Below, one piece after another: positions 36,377 through 44,895 of a stretch of DNA of 64,000 nt. Source of the DNA: Planococcus circulans (GTDB taxonomy: Bacteria > Bacillota > Bacilli > Bacillales_A > Planococcaceae); assembly GCF_020023385.1 (NCBI RefSeq), contig NZ_JAIQCL010000001.1, positions 558,001-622,000 on the forward strand. Direction: 5' to 3'. The translations under genes and the position numbers were made by a program. The notes under the pieces were generated by a model that saw only the letters and a program-made list of their open reading frames with translations, was not told the origin of the DNA and made no database searches. Each line of letters starts with the position of its first letter. The first letter of the stretch is position 1.

Positions 36377-37038
36377 AGTTCCTCCTGTGTAATGTATTTC
36401 AGCAGCCGATTTTCGATATTGTCCAAATGGATTGCCAGCTGCTGCTTGGCTTTGCCCATATCTCCTTCTTCAATTGCCTGAATAATGGATAGATGTTCAC
36501 CATACGCTTTTTTTGCACTGTCGGCTGCCGTATCAGATAACAGCAAAAATGCTCTGCTGCCGCCGCTATTGATGCCTTTGATCATTTCTTTCAAGCGATT
36601 ATTGCCATGGTTCTGGTATAAGAAAGAATGGAATTCCTGGTCCAGATCCATAAATTCTACGACATTTTGCGTCTTCACTGCCTGAAACTGGCGTTTGATG
36701 TTTTTTTTCATTACCTGCATGACAGGCTGTTGATCTGCTTTCGACAAATTTTCAAGTCCGTAGATTTCCAACAGTCTGCGAAGCTCCATAATTTCTTTTA
36801 CATCCTGGAAAGTAAAGGCCGCCACTATTGCCGGCCTTGGCTTCCTCAACTCGATAAGCGCATCAACAGCCAGTCTTTTCATTGCTTCCCGCAATGGCGT
36901 CCGACTGATTCCCAGCTCCAGAGCCAGTTTTTCTTCAGGCAATTCCTGTCCCGGTTTCAGTTTTCCAGTAATGATCATCTTCTTGATATACTCATATGCC
37001 TGATCTGCCAGCGTGGCTTGTTTTATAATTTTCTCCAT
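36373..37038 (-). CDS. GntR/FadR-type transcriptional regulator of the TRAP operon
   Basis: 221 residues: N-terminal winged HTH (QAYEYIKKMIITGKLKPGQE, LALELGISRTPLREAMKRL) and a C-terminal all-helical FCD ligand domain (about 90-215) with the metal-binding His set. Such regulators sense organic acids and control transport or oxidation genes. It is first in the gntR-dctP-dctQ-dctM operon, with a palindrome just upstream. GGGGAGG precedes the ATG. Confidence 0.92.
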   Translation of the reverse strand: MEKIIKQATLADQAYEYIKKMIITGKLKPGQELPEEKLALELGISRTPLREAMKRLAVDALIELRKPRPAIVAAFTFQDVKEIMELRRLLEIYGLENLSKADQQPVMQVMKKNIKRQFQAVKTQNVVEFMDLDQEFHSFLYQNHGNNRLKEMIKGINSGGSRAFLLLSDTAADSAKKAYGEHLSIIQAIEEGDMGKAKQQLAIHLDNIENRLLKYITQEEL

Positions 37039-37065
37039 AATTCCTCCCCTCTACATATTTAGTTC

Positions 37066-37088
37066 ATACAGTGTATACTGTATACAGA
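37066..37088. promoter_or_regulatory. Candidate operator of the GntR regulator
   Basis: Contains GTATAC-T-GTATAC (37073-37085) within CATACAGTGTATACTGTATACAG-like sequence, a dyad of the type bound by FadR-group GntR proteins, 35 bases before the gntR start. Autoregulation is likely. Confidence 0.55.
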
Positions 37089-37204
37089 AAGTATAGAATA
37101 GACAGATTCGTTTGTATAGTAAGAATTACAATTTTCTAACAACTTCATGCGTTATTTTTGCTATAAGCTGATTACGTTTGTGGAGAATAAAGAGACGAAA
37201 CTGA

Positions 37205-37233
37205 CAAAAAACCAGGAACTGATTCCTGGTTTA
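37205..37233 (-). terminator. Terminator of the second dctP gene
   Basis: AACCAGGAA / TTCCTGGTT stem with a four-base loop and T5 on the minus strand. It makes the second dctP a separate transcript from gntR-dctPQM. Confidence 0.85.
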
Positions 37234-37242
37234 AATCCTTTC

Positions 37243-38265
37243 TTATTCATTTGCCGCTAATGCACGGTCGATCAGATCTTTTCCGATTTGGCTTTCGTAT
37301 TTATCATAAACAGACTGCGCAGCCTGGCGGAATGCGTTGCGCTGTTCGGCTGTCAGGTCGTTTACCTGCATGCCTTCAACTTTCAGCTGCTCGAGAAATT
37401 CCACATCCTGCTGCTGCGCAAGTATACGCTGTTCATCCCGGAATTCCTCGGAAGCTTCCAAGACCAATTCCTGAAGATCTGACGGCAGACTGTCGTAGAA
37501 ATCATTATTGGCCAGAACGATTGCAGCTGCATAGACATGGCCGGTCAAGGTCAAATAATCCTGGACTTCGTAAAATTTGTTTGTGTAGTACAGGGAGATC
37601 GGGCATTCCATGGCATCGTAAGTTCCCTGTTGCAGGGCTGTATACAACTCGCCGAAAGCAAATGGTGAGGCATTTGCGCCGAATGCCTTAAACGTATCCG
37701 TATGCAGCGGATTTTCTAAAGTACGCAATTTCAGCCCTTCCATATCTGCAGGCGTTTCAATCGGCTGTTCGTTATTGGATACGTGCCGAAATCCGTTTTC
37801 GCCGAATACCAGACCTTTTAAATCGCTGTCTTCCAAACTGTCCAATAATTCCTGTCCCAGTTCACCGTCCAACGCACGATAAGCTGCTTCATAGTCATTA
37901 AACAGAAACGGTAAATCGAAAACCAGAAACTTGTCATTGAATGATGCCAGTGGAGCCACTGCTGGAATGGTCATTTCCAAGTTCCCCAGCTGCACAGCTT
38001 CAATCGCTTCACGGTCCGATCCGTATAATTGGCCATTTGGATACAGCTCAACGATCAGCCGTCCGCCAGACTCCTCTTCCAGTTTTTCTTTGAACTTCAA
38101 GGATTGGATGTGGGCGGAATGCTCTTCAGGCACCAGATAAGCCATTCGGATGGTGTACGTTTCTTCCCCTTCCCCTTGCTCCGTCGAAGTGGATTGATCA
38201 TCGGGCCGTCCGCAGGCTGCCAGCAGAATCAGTAGAATCAATGCAAAAACAATTGGTTTTTTCAT
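37243..38265 (-). CDS. TRAP transporter substrate-binding lipoprotein DctP (copy 2)
   Basis: 340 residues. A LAAC lipobox (Cys18), then a DctP domain almost line for line like copy 1: same VELYPNGQLYGSDREAIE, same SPFAFGELYTALQQGTYDAM and same C-terminal run. The clear differences are in the signal peptide and scattered surface positions. It has its own terminator, so the two binding proteins can be made at different levels but must share a single DctQM pair. It is divergent from the GlcD gene. GGGGGAG precedes the ATG. Confidence 0.93.
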   Translation of the reverse strand: MKKPIVFALILLILLAACGRPDDQSTSTEQGEGEETYTIRMAYLVPEEHSAHIQSLKFKEKLEEESGGRLIVELYPNGQLYGSDREAIEAVQLGNLEMTIPAVAPLASFNDKFLVFDLPFLFNDYEAAYRALDGELGQELLDSLEDSDLKGLVFGENGFRHVSNNEQPIETPADMEGLKLRTLENPLHTDTFKAFGANASPFAFGELYTALQQGTYDAMECPISLYYTNKFYEVQDYLTLTGHVYAAAIVLANNDFYDSLPSDLQELVLEASEEFRDEQRILAQQQDVEFLEQLKVEGMQVNDLTAEQRNAFRQAAQSVYDKYESQIGKDLIDRALAANE

Positions 38266-38366
38266 AGCTCCCCCCTGTTAGCGTTTTAACTTCTTTACCC
38301 GCATTCGAATTTAGGCTAAACCTGCAGATATCAGTTCGTATTTTTAGATAAAGGAGTTCTATCTAC

Positions 38367-39731
38367 ATGACAAATCACTGGATTATCCAATTGCAAAACA
38401 CCTTAAAAGCAGATCAATATTCAACCAGCGTCAGTGAATTATACAGACATAGCCACGATGAATCCGAACATACACCTGTAGAGCCTCAAATGGTCTGTTT
38501 CCCGGAATCGACAGAAGACGTAGTGGCCATTATGGAAATTGCACGTGGGTCCGCCATCCCCATCACGCCATTCGGCATCGGTTCTGGACTGGAAGGCCAA
38601 GCGATACCTGTAATGGGGGGAATCTCCCTCAACTTCGAACGGATGAATCAGGTGGTGAAATTTTCACCGGAAGATTTATTGGTCACCGTTCAGCCGGGCA
38701 TCACGCGCCTGCAGTTGAACAGCATCATCAACCGGCATGGCCTGCAATTTCCAGTCGATCCCGGTGCAGATGCCTCCATCGGCGGAATGGTCGCCAATAA
38801 TGCCAGCGGAACCACCGCTGTCCGCTATGGCGTCATGCGCGATCAAATCGTTGATTTAGAAGTGGTGTTGGCAGACGGCACGCTGCTACATACTGGAACA
38901 AAGGCGAAGAAATCTTCTTCTGGCTATCATTTAACTGGTTTGTTCACCGGGTCTGAAGGAACGCTCGGCCTTATTACGGAAATCACCTTAAAGCTTCACG
39001 GGATTCCGGAACATACGATCGCTGCTAGCTGCACCTTTGAAACGCCTCACGAATGTGCAGAAGCAGCCCATATGATCCTTCTGAGCGGCATTCCCGTACA
39101 GCGCATGGAATTTGTGGACGCCTACAGCATCGGAAAAGTGAATGCCTACGGAAATTATGGATTGCCGGAAAAACATTCCCTCTTTTTTGAATTTGCCGGC
39201 ATGAAGAATGCAGTCGAGGAAGAAGCCGCTTTGGCACAGGAGCTGCTTCACGATATGAATGCTGAAAACTGGCGTGTTGCGGCCGATTCAGAAGAGCGGG
39301 CGTTGATTTGGAAAGCCCGCCATGAAATGGCTTACGCTTTCAGGCACCAAGCCGGGATGACGATCACCGGTGGCGATGTCTGCGTACCGATTTCAAAACT
39401 TCCCGAACTGATTGATTTCGCGCTTGAGCTTATTGCAGAAAGCGGACTCGAAGGCGGCGCTTTAGGACATATCGGAGACGGCAATTTCCATACGACAATT
39501 TCTTACGATGCCAAAGATCCCGTTCAAAAACTAGCTGCAGAAAAGATCAACGAAAAACTCGCCTACCGCGCCATTGAACTGGAAGGCACGTGCACAGGTG
39601 AACACGGGGTCGGCCTCGGCAAAATGAAATATCAGGATGCCGAACATGGCGCGGCGATAGCCGTTATGAAAAACATGAAGCGCATGCTGGATCCAGATAA
39701 CCTGTTGAACCCAGGAAAAATATTCAAATAA
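38367..39731 (+). CDS. FAD-linked 2-hydroxy-acid dehydrogenase (GlcD / D-lactate dehydrogenase family)
   Basis: 454 residues. The PCMH FAD-binding domain (about 45-220) has TPFGIGSGLEGQA, VDPGADASIGGMVANNASG and TGSEGTLGLITE; the C-terminal oxidase domain ends GTCTGEHGVGLGKMKYQ...NPGKIFK. It oxidises a D-2-hydroxy acid such as glycolate or D-lactate, passing electrons to a quinone or partner. No GlcE/GlcF subunits are adjacent, so it may work as a single polypeptide. AAAGGAGT precedes the ATG. It is divergent from dctP copy 2 and close to malate synthase, hinting at glycolate as substrate. Confidence 0.9.
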   Translation: MTNHWIIQLQNTLKADQYSTSVSELYRHSHDESEHTPVEPQMVCFPESTEDVVAIMEIARGSAIPITPFGIGSGLEGQAIPVMGGISLNFERMNQVVKFSPEDLLVTVQPGITRLQLNSIINRHGLQFPVDPGADASIGGMVANNASGTTAVRYGVMRDQIVDLEVVLADGTLLHTGTKAKKSSSGYHLTGLFTGSEGTLGLITEITLKLHGIPEHTIAASCTFETPHECAEAAHMILLSGIPVQRMEFVDAYSIGKVNAYGNYGLPEKHSLFFEFAGMKNAVEEEAALAQELLHDMNAENWRVAADSEERALIWKARHEMAYAFRHQAGMTITGGDVCVPISKLPELIDFALELIAESGLEGGALGHIGDGNFHTTISYDAKDPVQKLAAEKINEKLAYRAIELEGTCTGEHGVGLGKMKYQDAEHGAAIAVMKNMKRMLDPDNLLNPGKIFK

Positions 39732-39769
39732 AAGCCAGCTGAGGAGTAGAAACCTCAGCTGGCTTTTAT
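39729..39769. terminator. Bidirectional terminator
   Basis: AAAAGCCAGCTGAGG / CCTCAGCTGGCTTTT stem. It serves the GlcD-type gene and the opposing LytTR regulator. Confidence 0.9.
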
Positions 39770-39785
39770 GTATCTGATAAAAATT

Positions 39786-40436
39786 TTAAAATCCAAGCCG
39801 CTCCCTGACACTCGCCGTATAGTTTTGGCTGACCGGCAAAATCGAGCCGTCCCTAAGCGTCAGTTGATAATTCGATGCAATGTCCCGGGAGATCTCTTCT
39901 ATATAATTGATATTTACGATATAGGAACGATGGACCGGCAGGAAGCTGTCGGGCAATTGATGCTTCAAATTTTTCAGCGTATGGATGGAGCAGTAGGTTT
40001 CGTTATCCGTATAAAACCAGGTTTTCTTTTGGCTACTTTCAATATGGGAAACCATATCCACCGGAACCGGCCGCCATGCTTCATCGATTTTGCCTGTCAG
40101 AAACCGGATCGGCTGTTTCTTGCGGACCAGATAATCGGGCGGCAAGATGATCACCAACACCCCTTCTTTATCACCAAGCCTGATGGGATAACCGATACCA
40201 TAATAGGCTGTGCCCAAAATCGACTCCTCGACGAACATTTCGATCCGCTGCCCTTCCTTTTTAGCACGCGCTGCGATACTGCCAGGAAGCACCGGTTGGC
40301 CTTCCTGAATCTGCAGGTCGTGCACCCCCGCTTTATAGTAGGTGTAGCTGCCTTCAACCGCGATCGCAATCGATGCTTCTTTCGGAATCCAATCCCCAAT
40401 GATAAACCCCATCTGCTCCAACATACTGTTCTCCAT
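39786..40436 (-). CDS. LytTR-domain transcriptional regulator
   Basis: About 216 residues. The C-terminal 95 residues are a LytTR DNA-binding domain: WFYTDNETYCSIHTLKNLKH, LPDSFLPVHRSYIVNINYIEEI. The N-terminal half (about 1-115) is not a receiver; it looks like a small PAS- or GAF-like sensing domain (GSYTYYKAGVHDLQI). Direct sensing of a metabolite is therefore likely. AAGGGGAG lies six bases before the chosen ATG. It is divergent from malate synthase, its probable target. Confidence 0.85.
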   Translation of the reverse strand: MENSMLEQMGFIIGDWIPKEASIAIAVEGSYTYYKAGVHDLQIQEGQPVLPGSIAARAKKEGQRIEMFVEESILGTAYYGIGYPIRLGDKEGVLVIILPPDYLVRKKQPIRFLTGKIDEAWRPVPVDMVSHIESSQKKTWFYTDNETYCSIHTLKNLKHQLPDSFLPVHRSYIVNINYIEEISRDIASNYQLTLRDGSILPVSQNYTASVRERLGF

Positions 40437-40603
40437 CCCCGACTCCCCTTCCAAATGTGTTGTTCTCCTATACAGATCAGCGGCGGATAACTCTCCCTTT
40501 GAGCTTTATCGCCAAATAACTGTCTTTGTCGCTGAATACTCCTTTTCGTCCTGTTTGCAAGACAGTTAGAATTTTCTGTTATATATTAATATACATCAAA
40601 ACA

Positions 40604-40621
40604 AACTGTATTAATACAGTT
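40604..40621. promoter_or_regulatory. Perfect palindrome upstream of malate synthase
   Basis: AACTGTATTAATACAGTT, an 18-base perfect palindrome about 35 bases before the aceB start and just downstream of a -10-like TATATT (40582-40587). ACAGTTAGA at 40562-40570 also fits a LytTR half-site with one mismatch. It is a candidate operator for aceB control. Confidence 0.5.
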
Positions 40622-40656
40622 GCTTGAAACTTTTTTCTCAGAAAGGGATGATTTGT

Positions 40657-42249
40657 TTGTTGACAAAATCGACTGTGACTATAAAAGGTGAAGAAGTACC
40701 GGGAATGGAGACTATTTTAACTCCTGAAGCCTTGGACTTCATTGAAAAATTGCATAATAATTTCGATCAGCGCCGAGTCAAACTTCTGGAAAAGCGCCAA
40801 GCACGCCAAAAGGAAATCGATGGAGGAAAGAAACTCGACTTCCTGCCTGAGACGAAGCATATCCGAAAAAATAACTGGACCATCGCACCTCTTCCGGAGG
40901 ACATGAAAGACAGACGCGTGGAAATTACGGGCCCGACCAACCGAAAAATGTTGATCAATGCCTTGAATTCGGGAGCTAAAATGTTTATGGCAGACCTGGA
41001 AGATGCCACTGCACCCAATTGGTTCAACGTCATTGACGGTCAGGTGAACTTACGTGATGCAGTTCGCCGCCAAATTGACTTTGAAGCTCCAGAAACCGGC
41101 AAAAAATATGCGTTGAATGAAAAGACTGCTGTCCTCATGGTTCGCCCACGCGGATGGCACCTGATGGAAAAGAATATCCACATTAACGGACAGCCAATTT
41201 CCGGAAGTCTCGTCGACTTCGGATTATACTTCTTCCATAACGCGAAGGAATTGATTGCCCGTGGAACTGGTCCCTATTTCTACCTCCCTAAACTGGAAAG
41301 CCATTTGGAAGCACGCCTTTGGAACGATGTTTTCATCTTTGCACAAGATGAACTGGAAATTCCACAAGGTACGATTCGTGCAACAGTGTTGATCGAAACC
41401 ATCCTGGCTGCATTTGAAATGGATGAAATCCTTTACGAATTGCGTGATCATTCTGCCGGCCTCAATTGCGGTCGCTGGGATTATATTTTCAGTGTCATCA
41501 AACGAATGCGCAACCTGCCGGAATACATTTTCCCGGATCGCTCACAGGTGACGATGACCGTTCCATTCATGCGAGCCTACACACAGCTGTGCATCAAGAC
41601 CTGCCATAAGCGCAATGCACCAGCACTCGGCGGCATGGCTGCTCAGATTCCGGTAAAAGGAAACGACGAAGCCAACGCTGCAGCGTTCCAAAAAGTTGCG
41701 GAAGACAAACGCCGGGAAGCGGTTGACGGCCACGACGGCACTTGGGTTGCACATCCTGGAATGGTTGCGATCGCTATGGAACAATTTGACGAACATATGC
41801 CGACTCCTAACCAAATCGATAAGAAACGGGAAGATGTCCAGGTAACTGCTGAGCAATTGGTTGAAGTTCCAACGGGTACGATCACCGAAGACGGCCTTCG
41901 CTCTAATATTTCAGTAGGCATCCAATACATCGCTTCCTGGTTGTCAGGCAACGGTGCCGCTCCCATCAATAACCTGATGGAAGACGCTGCGACTGCTGAA
42001 ATTTCACGCTCTCAAGTGTGGCAATGGATTCGCCATCCGAAAGGAATTTTGGATGATGGCCGAAAAATCGATATTTCGTTATTCCATGAAGTCATCGAAG
42101 AAGAAGCCGCCAAGATCCAACAAGCGGTTGGCGAAGAAAGATACTCATCCGGAAATTACGCGGAAGCCCGCGAGTTGTTTACAAACCTTACCTTGCAAAG
42201 TGATTTTGCTGAATTCCTGACACTGCCTGGGTACGAAATACTAAACTAA
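40657..42249 (+). CDS. aceB: Malate synthase A
   Basis: About 530 residues. The family signature [15 protein letters not shown], and [17 protein letters not shown], are exact; catalytic Arg and Asp occur in their usual places. It condenses glyoxylate with acetyl-CoA to malate. The start is uncertain: GAAAGGG directly abuts an ATG at 40648, while TTG codons at 40657 and 40660 are at normal spacing. Isocitrate lyase (aceA), its usual partner, is absent here; a GlcD-type oxidase and TRAP transporter are nearby instead, suggesting glyoxylate from an imported acid. Confidence 0.95.
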   Translation: MLTKSTVTIKGEEVPGMETILTPEALDFIEKLHNNFDQRRVKLLEKRQARQKEIDGGKKLDFLPETKHIRKNNWTIAPLPEDMKDRRVEITGPTNRKMLINALNSGAKMFMADLEDATAPNWFNVIDGQVNLRDAVRRQIDFEAPETGKKYALNEKTAVLMVRPRGWHLMEKNIHINGQPISGSLVDFGLYFFHNAKELIARGTGPYFYLPKLESHLEARLWNDVFIFAQDELEIPQGTIRATVLIETILAAFEMDEILYELRDHSAGLNCGRWDYIFSVIKRMRNLPEYIFPDRSQVTMTVPFMRAYTQLCIKTCHKRNAPALGGMAAQIPVKGNDEANAAAFQKVAEDKRREAVDGHDGTWVAHPGMVAIAMEQFDEHMPTPNQIDKKREDVQVTAEQLVEVPTGTITEDGLRSNISVGIQYIASWLSGNGAAPINNLMEDAATAEISRSQVWQWIRHPKGILDDGRKIDISLFHEVIEEEAAKIQQAVGEERYSSGNYAEARELFTNLTLQSDFAEFLTLPGYEILN

Positions 42250-42265
42250 CCTATTGGAGGAGATC

Positions 42266-42397
42266 ATGATGAAAAACACACAAACTTACGAAACTCGTTC
42301 AAAAAAGGAATGCCGGGAATGCGGATGCGAAATCAAAGAGCAACGCGAGTCAATCATCTATGAATGCGAACGCTGCATCGGAAACACAGAAGAATAG
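42266..42397 (+). CDS. YhfH-like small zinc-ribbon protein
   Basis: 43 residues. Two CxxC knuckles, CRECGC and CERC (KKECRECGCEIKEQ ... YECERCIGN), would hold one zinc ion, the pattern of the YhfH family of tiny firmicute proteins. It has a strong GGAGGAG site and lies 16 bases after aceB, before the terminator, so it is co-transcribed with malate synthase. Function unknown. Confidence 0.8.
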   Translation: MMKNTQTYETRSKKECRECGCEIKEQRESIIYECERCIGNTEE

Positions 42398-42406
42398 AAT
42401 TGAAGA

Positions 42407-42438
42407 GAGGATGACCCGTTATGGGTTGTCCTTTTTTA
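42407..42438 (+). terminator. Terminator of the aceB operon
   Basis: AGGATGACCC / GGGTTGTCCT stem followed by T6. Confidence 0.85.
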
Positions 42439-42529
42439 TTGATCGGAGAAATGCTTAATATTTCAGGGAATTAATGATCGAGTGCAGACAAATGATCAAA
42501 AAATTCCCCATCAGGATATTGATCCATAA

Positions 42530-42561
42530 CAAAACCGCCCGAGTCACAACTTGGGCGGCTG
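42530..42561 (-). terminator. Terminator of the 97-residue hypothetical gene
   Basis: ACCGCCC / GGGCGGCT stem; T4 follows on the minus strand after the stem. Confidence 0.7.
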
Positions 42562-42564
42562 AAT

Positions 42565-42858
42565 TTATTCCTGATTGGATGATTTGAAACGGTAACGGGT
42601 ATCCTCTTCGAGTTTATTGAAAACCTCGATATAACGCGTGCCGCCTTGTTCGGGCTCATCGGTTGCTTCGTCTCCATCGAGGATTTCGTCGAGCGGACGT
42701 GCTTCGGGTTCAATAATCACGGAATCGTAATCATCCATCAATCCCTGAAGCTCTTTATAGTTTTCAATATCTTTGTCTTTCTTTACTTCTTCGAATAGCC
42801 GGTCCGACTCTTCCTGTGTCAATTCGACGTAGCCCACTGTGATGCGCTGCTTTTCCAT
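42565..42858 (-). CDS. Small acidic hypothetical protein
   Basis: 97 residues, strongly acidic, with alternating charged helices (TQEESDRLFEEVKKDKDIEN) and a middle strand-like VIIEPEA. No family recognised. GGAGG lies just before the ATG and it has its own terminator, so it is a real monocistronic gene. Function unknown. Confidence 0.65.
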   Translation of the reverse strand: MEKQRITVGYVELTQEESDRLFEEVKKDKDIENYKELQGLMDDYDSVIIEPEARPLDEILDGDEATDEPEQGGTRYIEVFNKLEEDTRYRFKSSNQE

Positions 42859-43012
42859 TCTAAAACCTCCAGTAACTTAATCATTCACTTCTGCTTCTAT
42901 ACCCTGCAGAGGAAAATCCATAAACCTGCATTTGCCATTCGCTGGAAGAAGGCCTTAATTTCCGCTATGATGGAAACAGCAGAAAAAAATTCAGAAACCG
43001 GAGTTGATCGCC

Positions 43013-43672
43013 TTGCGTGTAGCCATATTTGATTTTGATGGAACTTTGTATTCGAAGGAAACTTTCCAGCTGATGATGGATCATTTGAAGAACCATCCCG
43101 AGCACAGTAAACGCTACCGCCAATTTTACCGGGCTATCATGCCGCCCTATATCGGCCACAAGCTGAAAATCTATCCGGAGCGAAAGATGCGCGAACGCTC
43201 TGTTCAGGCTTACCTGTCTGCGCTGGAGACGTTCACACAACGTGAGCTTGAACAGTACTTCGGTGAGATTGCGGATCGGATGCACGGCGATATGAACCCG
43301 AATGTCGTCGAGCGCCTAAAAAACCACGTAGCCAACAACGATTACGTCATGCTCGTATCCGGCGCTTTCACCCCGCTGCTTCACGCGGTCACGAAACAAT
43401 TGCCGATCAAGACCATTATCGGGACGGAGATCCTCTATAAAAACAATATTCTGGATCACCGGACGCCCGTCTCCCATATTCAAGGTCCTTTGAAAACAAT
43501 CAAAATCAAAGAAGCCTTAGAAGGCCAGGACATCGACTGGGCCAACAGCTATGCCTACGGTGACAGCCACTCGGACTTGCCTGTACTCGAACTCGTCGGA
43601 CATCCGGTAACCGTGCAGCCTGAACCTCGGCTGCGGACCGTCGCCGCACAGCGCAACTGGGAAATCATTTAG
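43013..43672 (+). CDS. HAD-IB family phosphatase (SerB-like)
   Basis: About 219 residues. Motif I is DFDGTLY, motif II lies in VMLVSGAFTP, and motif IV is YAYGDSHSDLPVLELVGHP with the conserved acidic pair, so a phosphohydrolase is expected. The cap insertion (about 20-95) is the helical type of the SerB/HAD-IB group. The TTG at 43013 is nine bases after CCGGAG and is preferred to the TTG three codons upstream. Substrate unassigned. It runs into a MITE-like repeat region directly after the stop. Confidence 0.85.
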   Translation: MRVAIFDFDGTLYSKETFQLMMDHLKNHPEHSKRYRQFYRAIMPPYIGHKLKIYPERKMRERSVQAYLSALETFTQRELEQYFGEIADRMHGDMNPNVVERLKNHVANNDYVMLVSGAFTPLLHAVTKQLPIKTIIGTEILYKNNILDHRTPVSHIQGPLKTIKIKEALEGQDIDWANSYAYGDSHSDLPVLELVGHPVTVQPEPRLRTVAAQRNWEII

Positions 43673-43694
43673 TATGTTAAAAAGTCTTCTTACT

Positions 43695-43877
43695 ACATTT
43701 CGCTCTAGGCGGACGCGTTCCAGGGGCACGGCTTCTGCCGCTTCTGCCACTCTGCTCAGTCCAGTGGCTCCAGCTCGCGTTGGAAGCGAGTCGGGCTTTG
43801 CCTGGCTCGTTTGCGACGAAGCTAGCGTAGCGATGCAGGAGCACATCTTTGCCCTTCGCCGCCTTCCGCTACATTCA
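43695..43877. repeat. Intergenic palindromic repeat, MITE-like element A
   Basis: About 180 bp, GC-rich unlike its surroundings, with loosely matching inverted ends (CGCTCTAGGCGGA at the left, CGCCTTCCGCTACAT at the right) and no supported gene. Internal sequence contains many short inverted segments (CGCGTTGGAAGCGAG, GCTAGCGTAGC). Confidence 0.6.
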
Positions 43878-43897
43878 AAGAAGAAAGCGTTCATGAA

Positions 43898-44027
43898 GTG
43901 GTTAGGAGAAGCGTCCGCTCGACTCCTGCGGGAAAGCGAGACGGCCGAGACCCCGCAGAGAGCAAAGCGAACGAGGAGGCTTGGATGCGAGCCCGCGGAA
44001 AGCGAGCGGTAAGCTTCGGAAAACCAC
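43898..44027. repeat. Intergenic palindromic repeat, MITE-like element B
   Basis: 130 bp with terminal inverted repeats GTGGTTAGGAGAAGC / GCTTCGGAAAACCAC (11 of 15 pair) and an internal CTGCGGG .. CCCGCAG stem. The sequence type, with repeated GCGAG and CCGCGG blocks, resembles a dispersed repeat family I recall from Bacillaceae intergenic regions. No gene is present. Confidence 0.65.
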
Positions 44028-44054
44028 GGCTTGTTAGAAGTTTCTCGACAGCCT

Positions 44055-44090
44055 GAAAAAGCGAATCGCCTATGCGATTCGCTTTTTTCA
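44055..44090. terminator. Terminator of the pcp gene
   Basis: AAAAAGCGAATCGC / GCGATTCGCTTTTTT stem with a four-base loop; A and T runs on both sides make it bidirectional. Confidence 0.88.
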
Positions 44091-44696
44091 TTCCTCGTCT
44101 AAAGCTTCAATACAGATTTGAACGCCTTTCACCAAATCTTCATGGGACCAGCTCGGAATTCGTCCATGCTGGATTGCCAGCTCATGTGATGCCGGGATAT
44201 GGATAAAACCTGAAGGCAGTCCGGGTTTATCCATATGAGCGTAATGCAGGCCTTCATACATCACGTTATTGCATAGATATGCACCCGCCGTATTGGAAAT
44301 CGTCGCAGGCAGACCATTTGCAAGCAGGCTCTCGACCATTTTCCGGATGGGCAGCGTAGACAGGTATGCCGGCTCCCCTTCTTCGCAAATCGGTTCGTCG
44401 ACTGGTTTATTGCCTTCGTTATCGACTGCCCCGTCCTTGACGTTGATCGCAATACGCTCTGGCGTAATCTTATAGCGCCCTGCTGCAAGTCCAAGAGAAA
44501 TTATTGCATCGGGATTCTCTTCCTCAATAAAACCAAGCAATGCTGCTCCCGAGGAATTGAAGTCCACCGCCATAATCCGCCCGACAATATGGTAGTTGCC
44601 GATTACAGCACCATCCAGCTCTTCGACTATTTTCATCGTCGGATTGACTGTATAATCCAAAAATGGTTCAAAGCCCGTCAATAATAATTTCTTCAT
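44088..44696 (-). CDS. pcp: Pyrrolidone-carboxylate peptidase
   Basis: 202 residues. C15 peptidase: LLTGFEPFLDYTVNPTM, catalytic Glu in the GLAAGRYKITPERIAIN region, Cys in TAGAYLCNNVMY and His in GFIHIPASHE. It removes N-terminal pyroglutamate from peptides. The ATG before LLLTGFEPF follows AGGAG; the longer frame upstream has no ribosome site. Monocistronic. Confidence 0.93.
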   Translation of the reverse strand: MKKLLLTGFEPFLDYTVNPTMKIVEELDGAVIGNYHIVGRIMAVDFNSSGAALLGFIEEENPDAIISLGLAAGRYKITPERIAINVKDGAVDNEGNKPVDEPICEEGEPAYLSTLPIRKMVESLLANGLPATISNTAGAYLCNNVMYEGLHYAHMDKPGLPSGFIHIPASHELAIQHGRIPSWSHEDLVKGVQICIEALDEE

Positions 44697-44895
44697 CCCA
44701 TCACTCCTTACTGCTCCATTATAAACAACTCTTTTGCTGTTTCCTATCATCCATGCCCAAAGCGGCTGAAGCATAGGATGAACTATCTGAAAATATAAAC
44801 TTTTTCCTTATTATGAAAAAAACTTCTCAAAGTCTTATCACTGTGTTAAAATTCATTCTAATGAATAAACATACATAAATTAGGGGGAAACATAC

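Noticed and set aside
43674..44012. Open frame of 112 codons after the HAD phosphatase gene
   Set aside because: It lies wholly inside the MITE-like palindromes and has no ribosome site.
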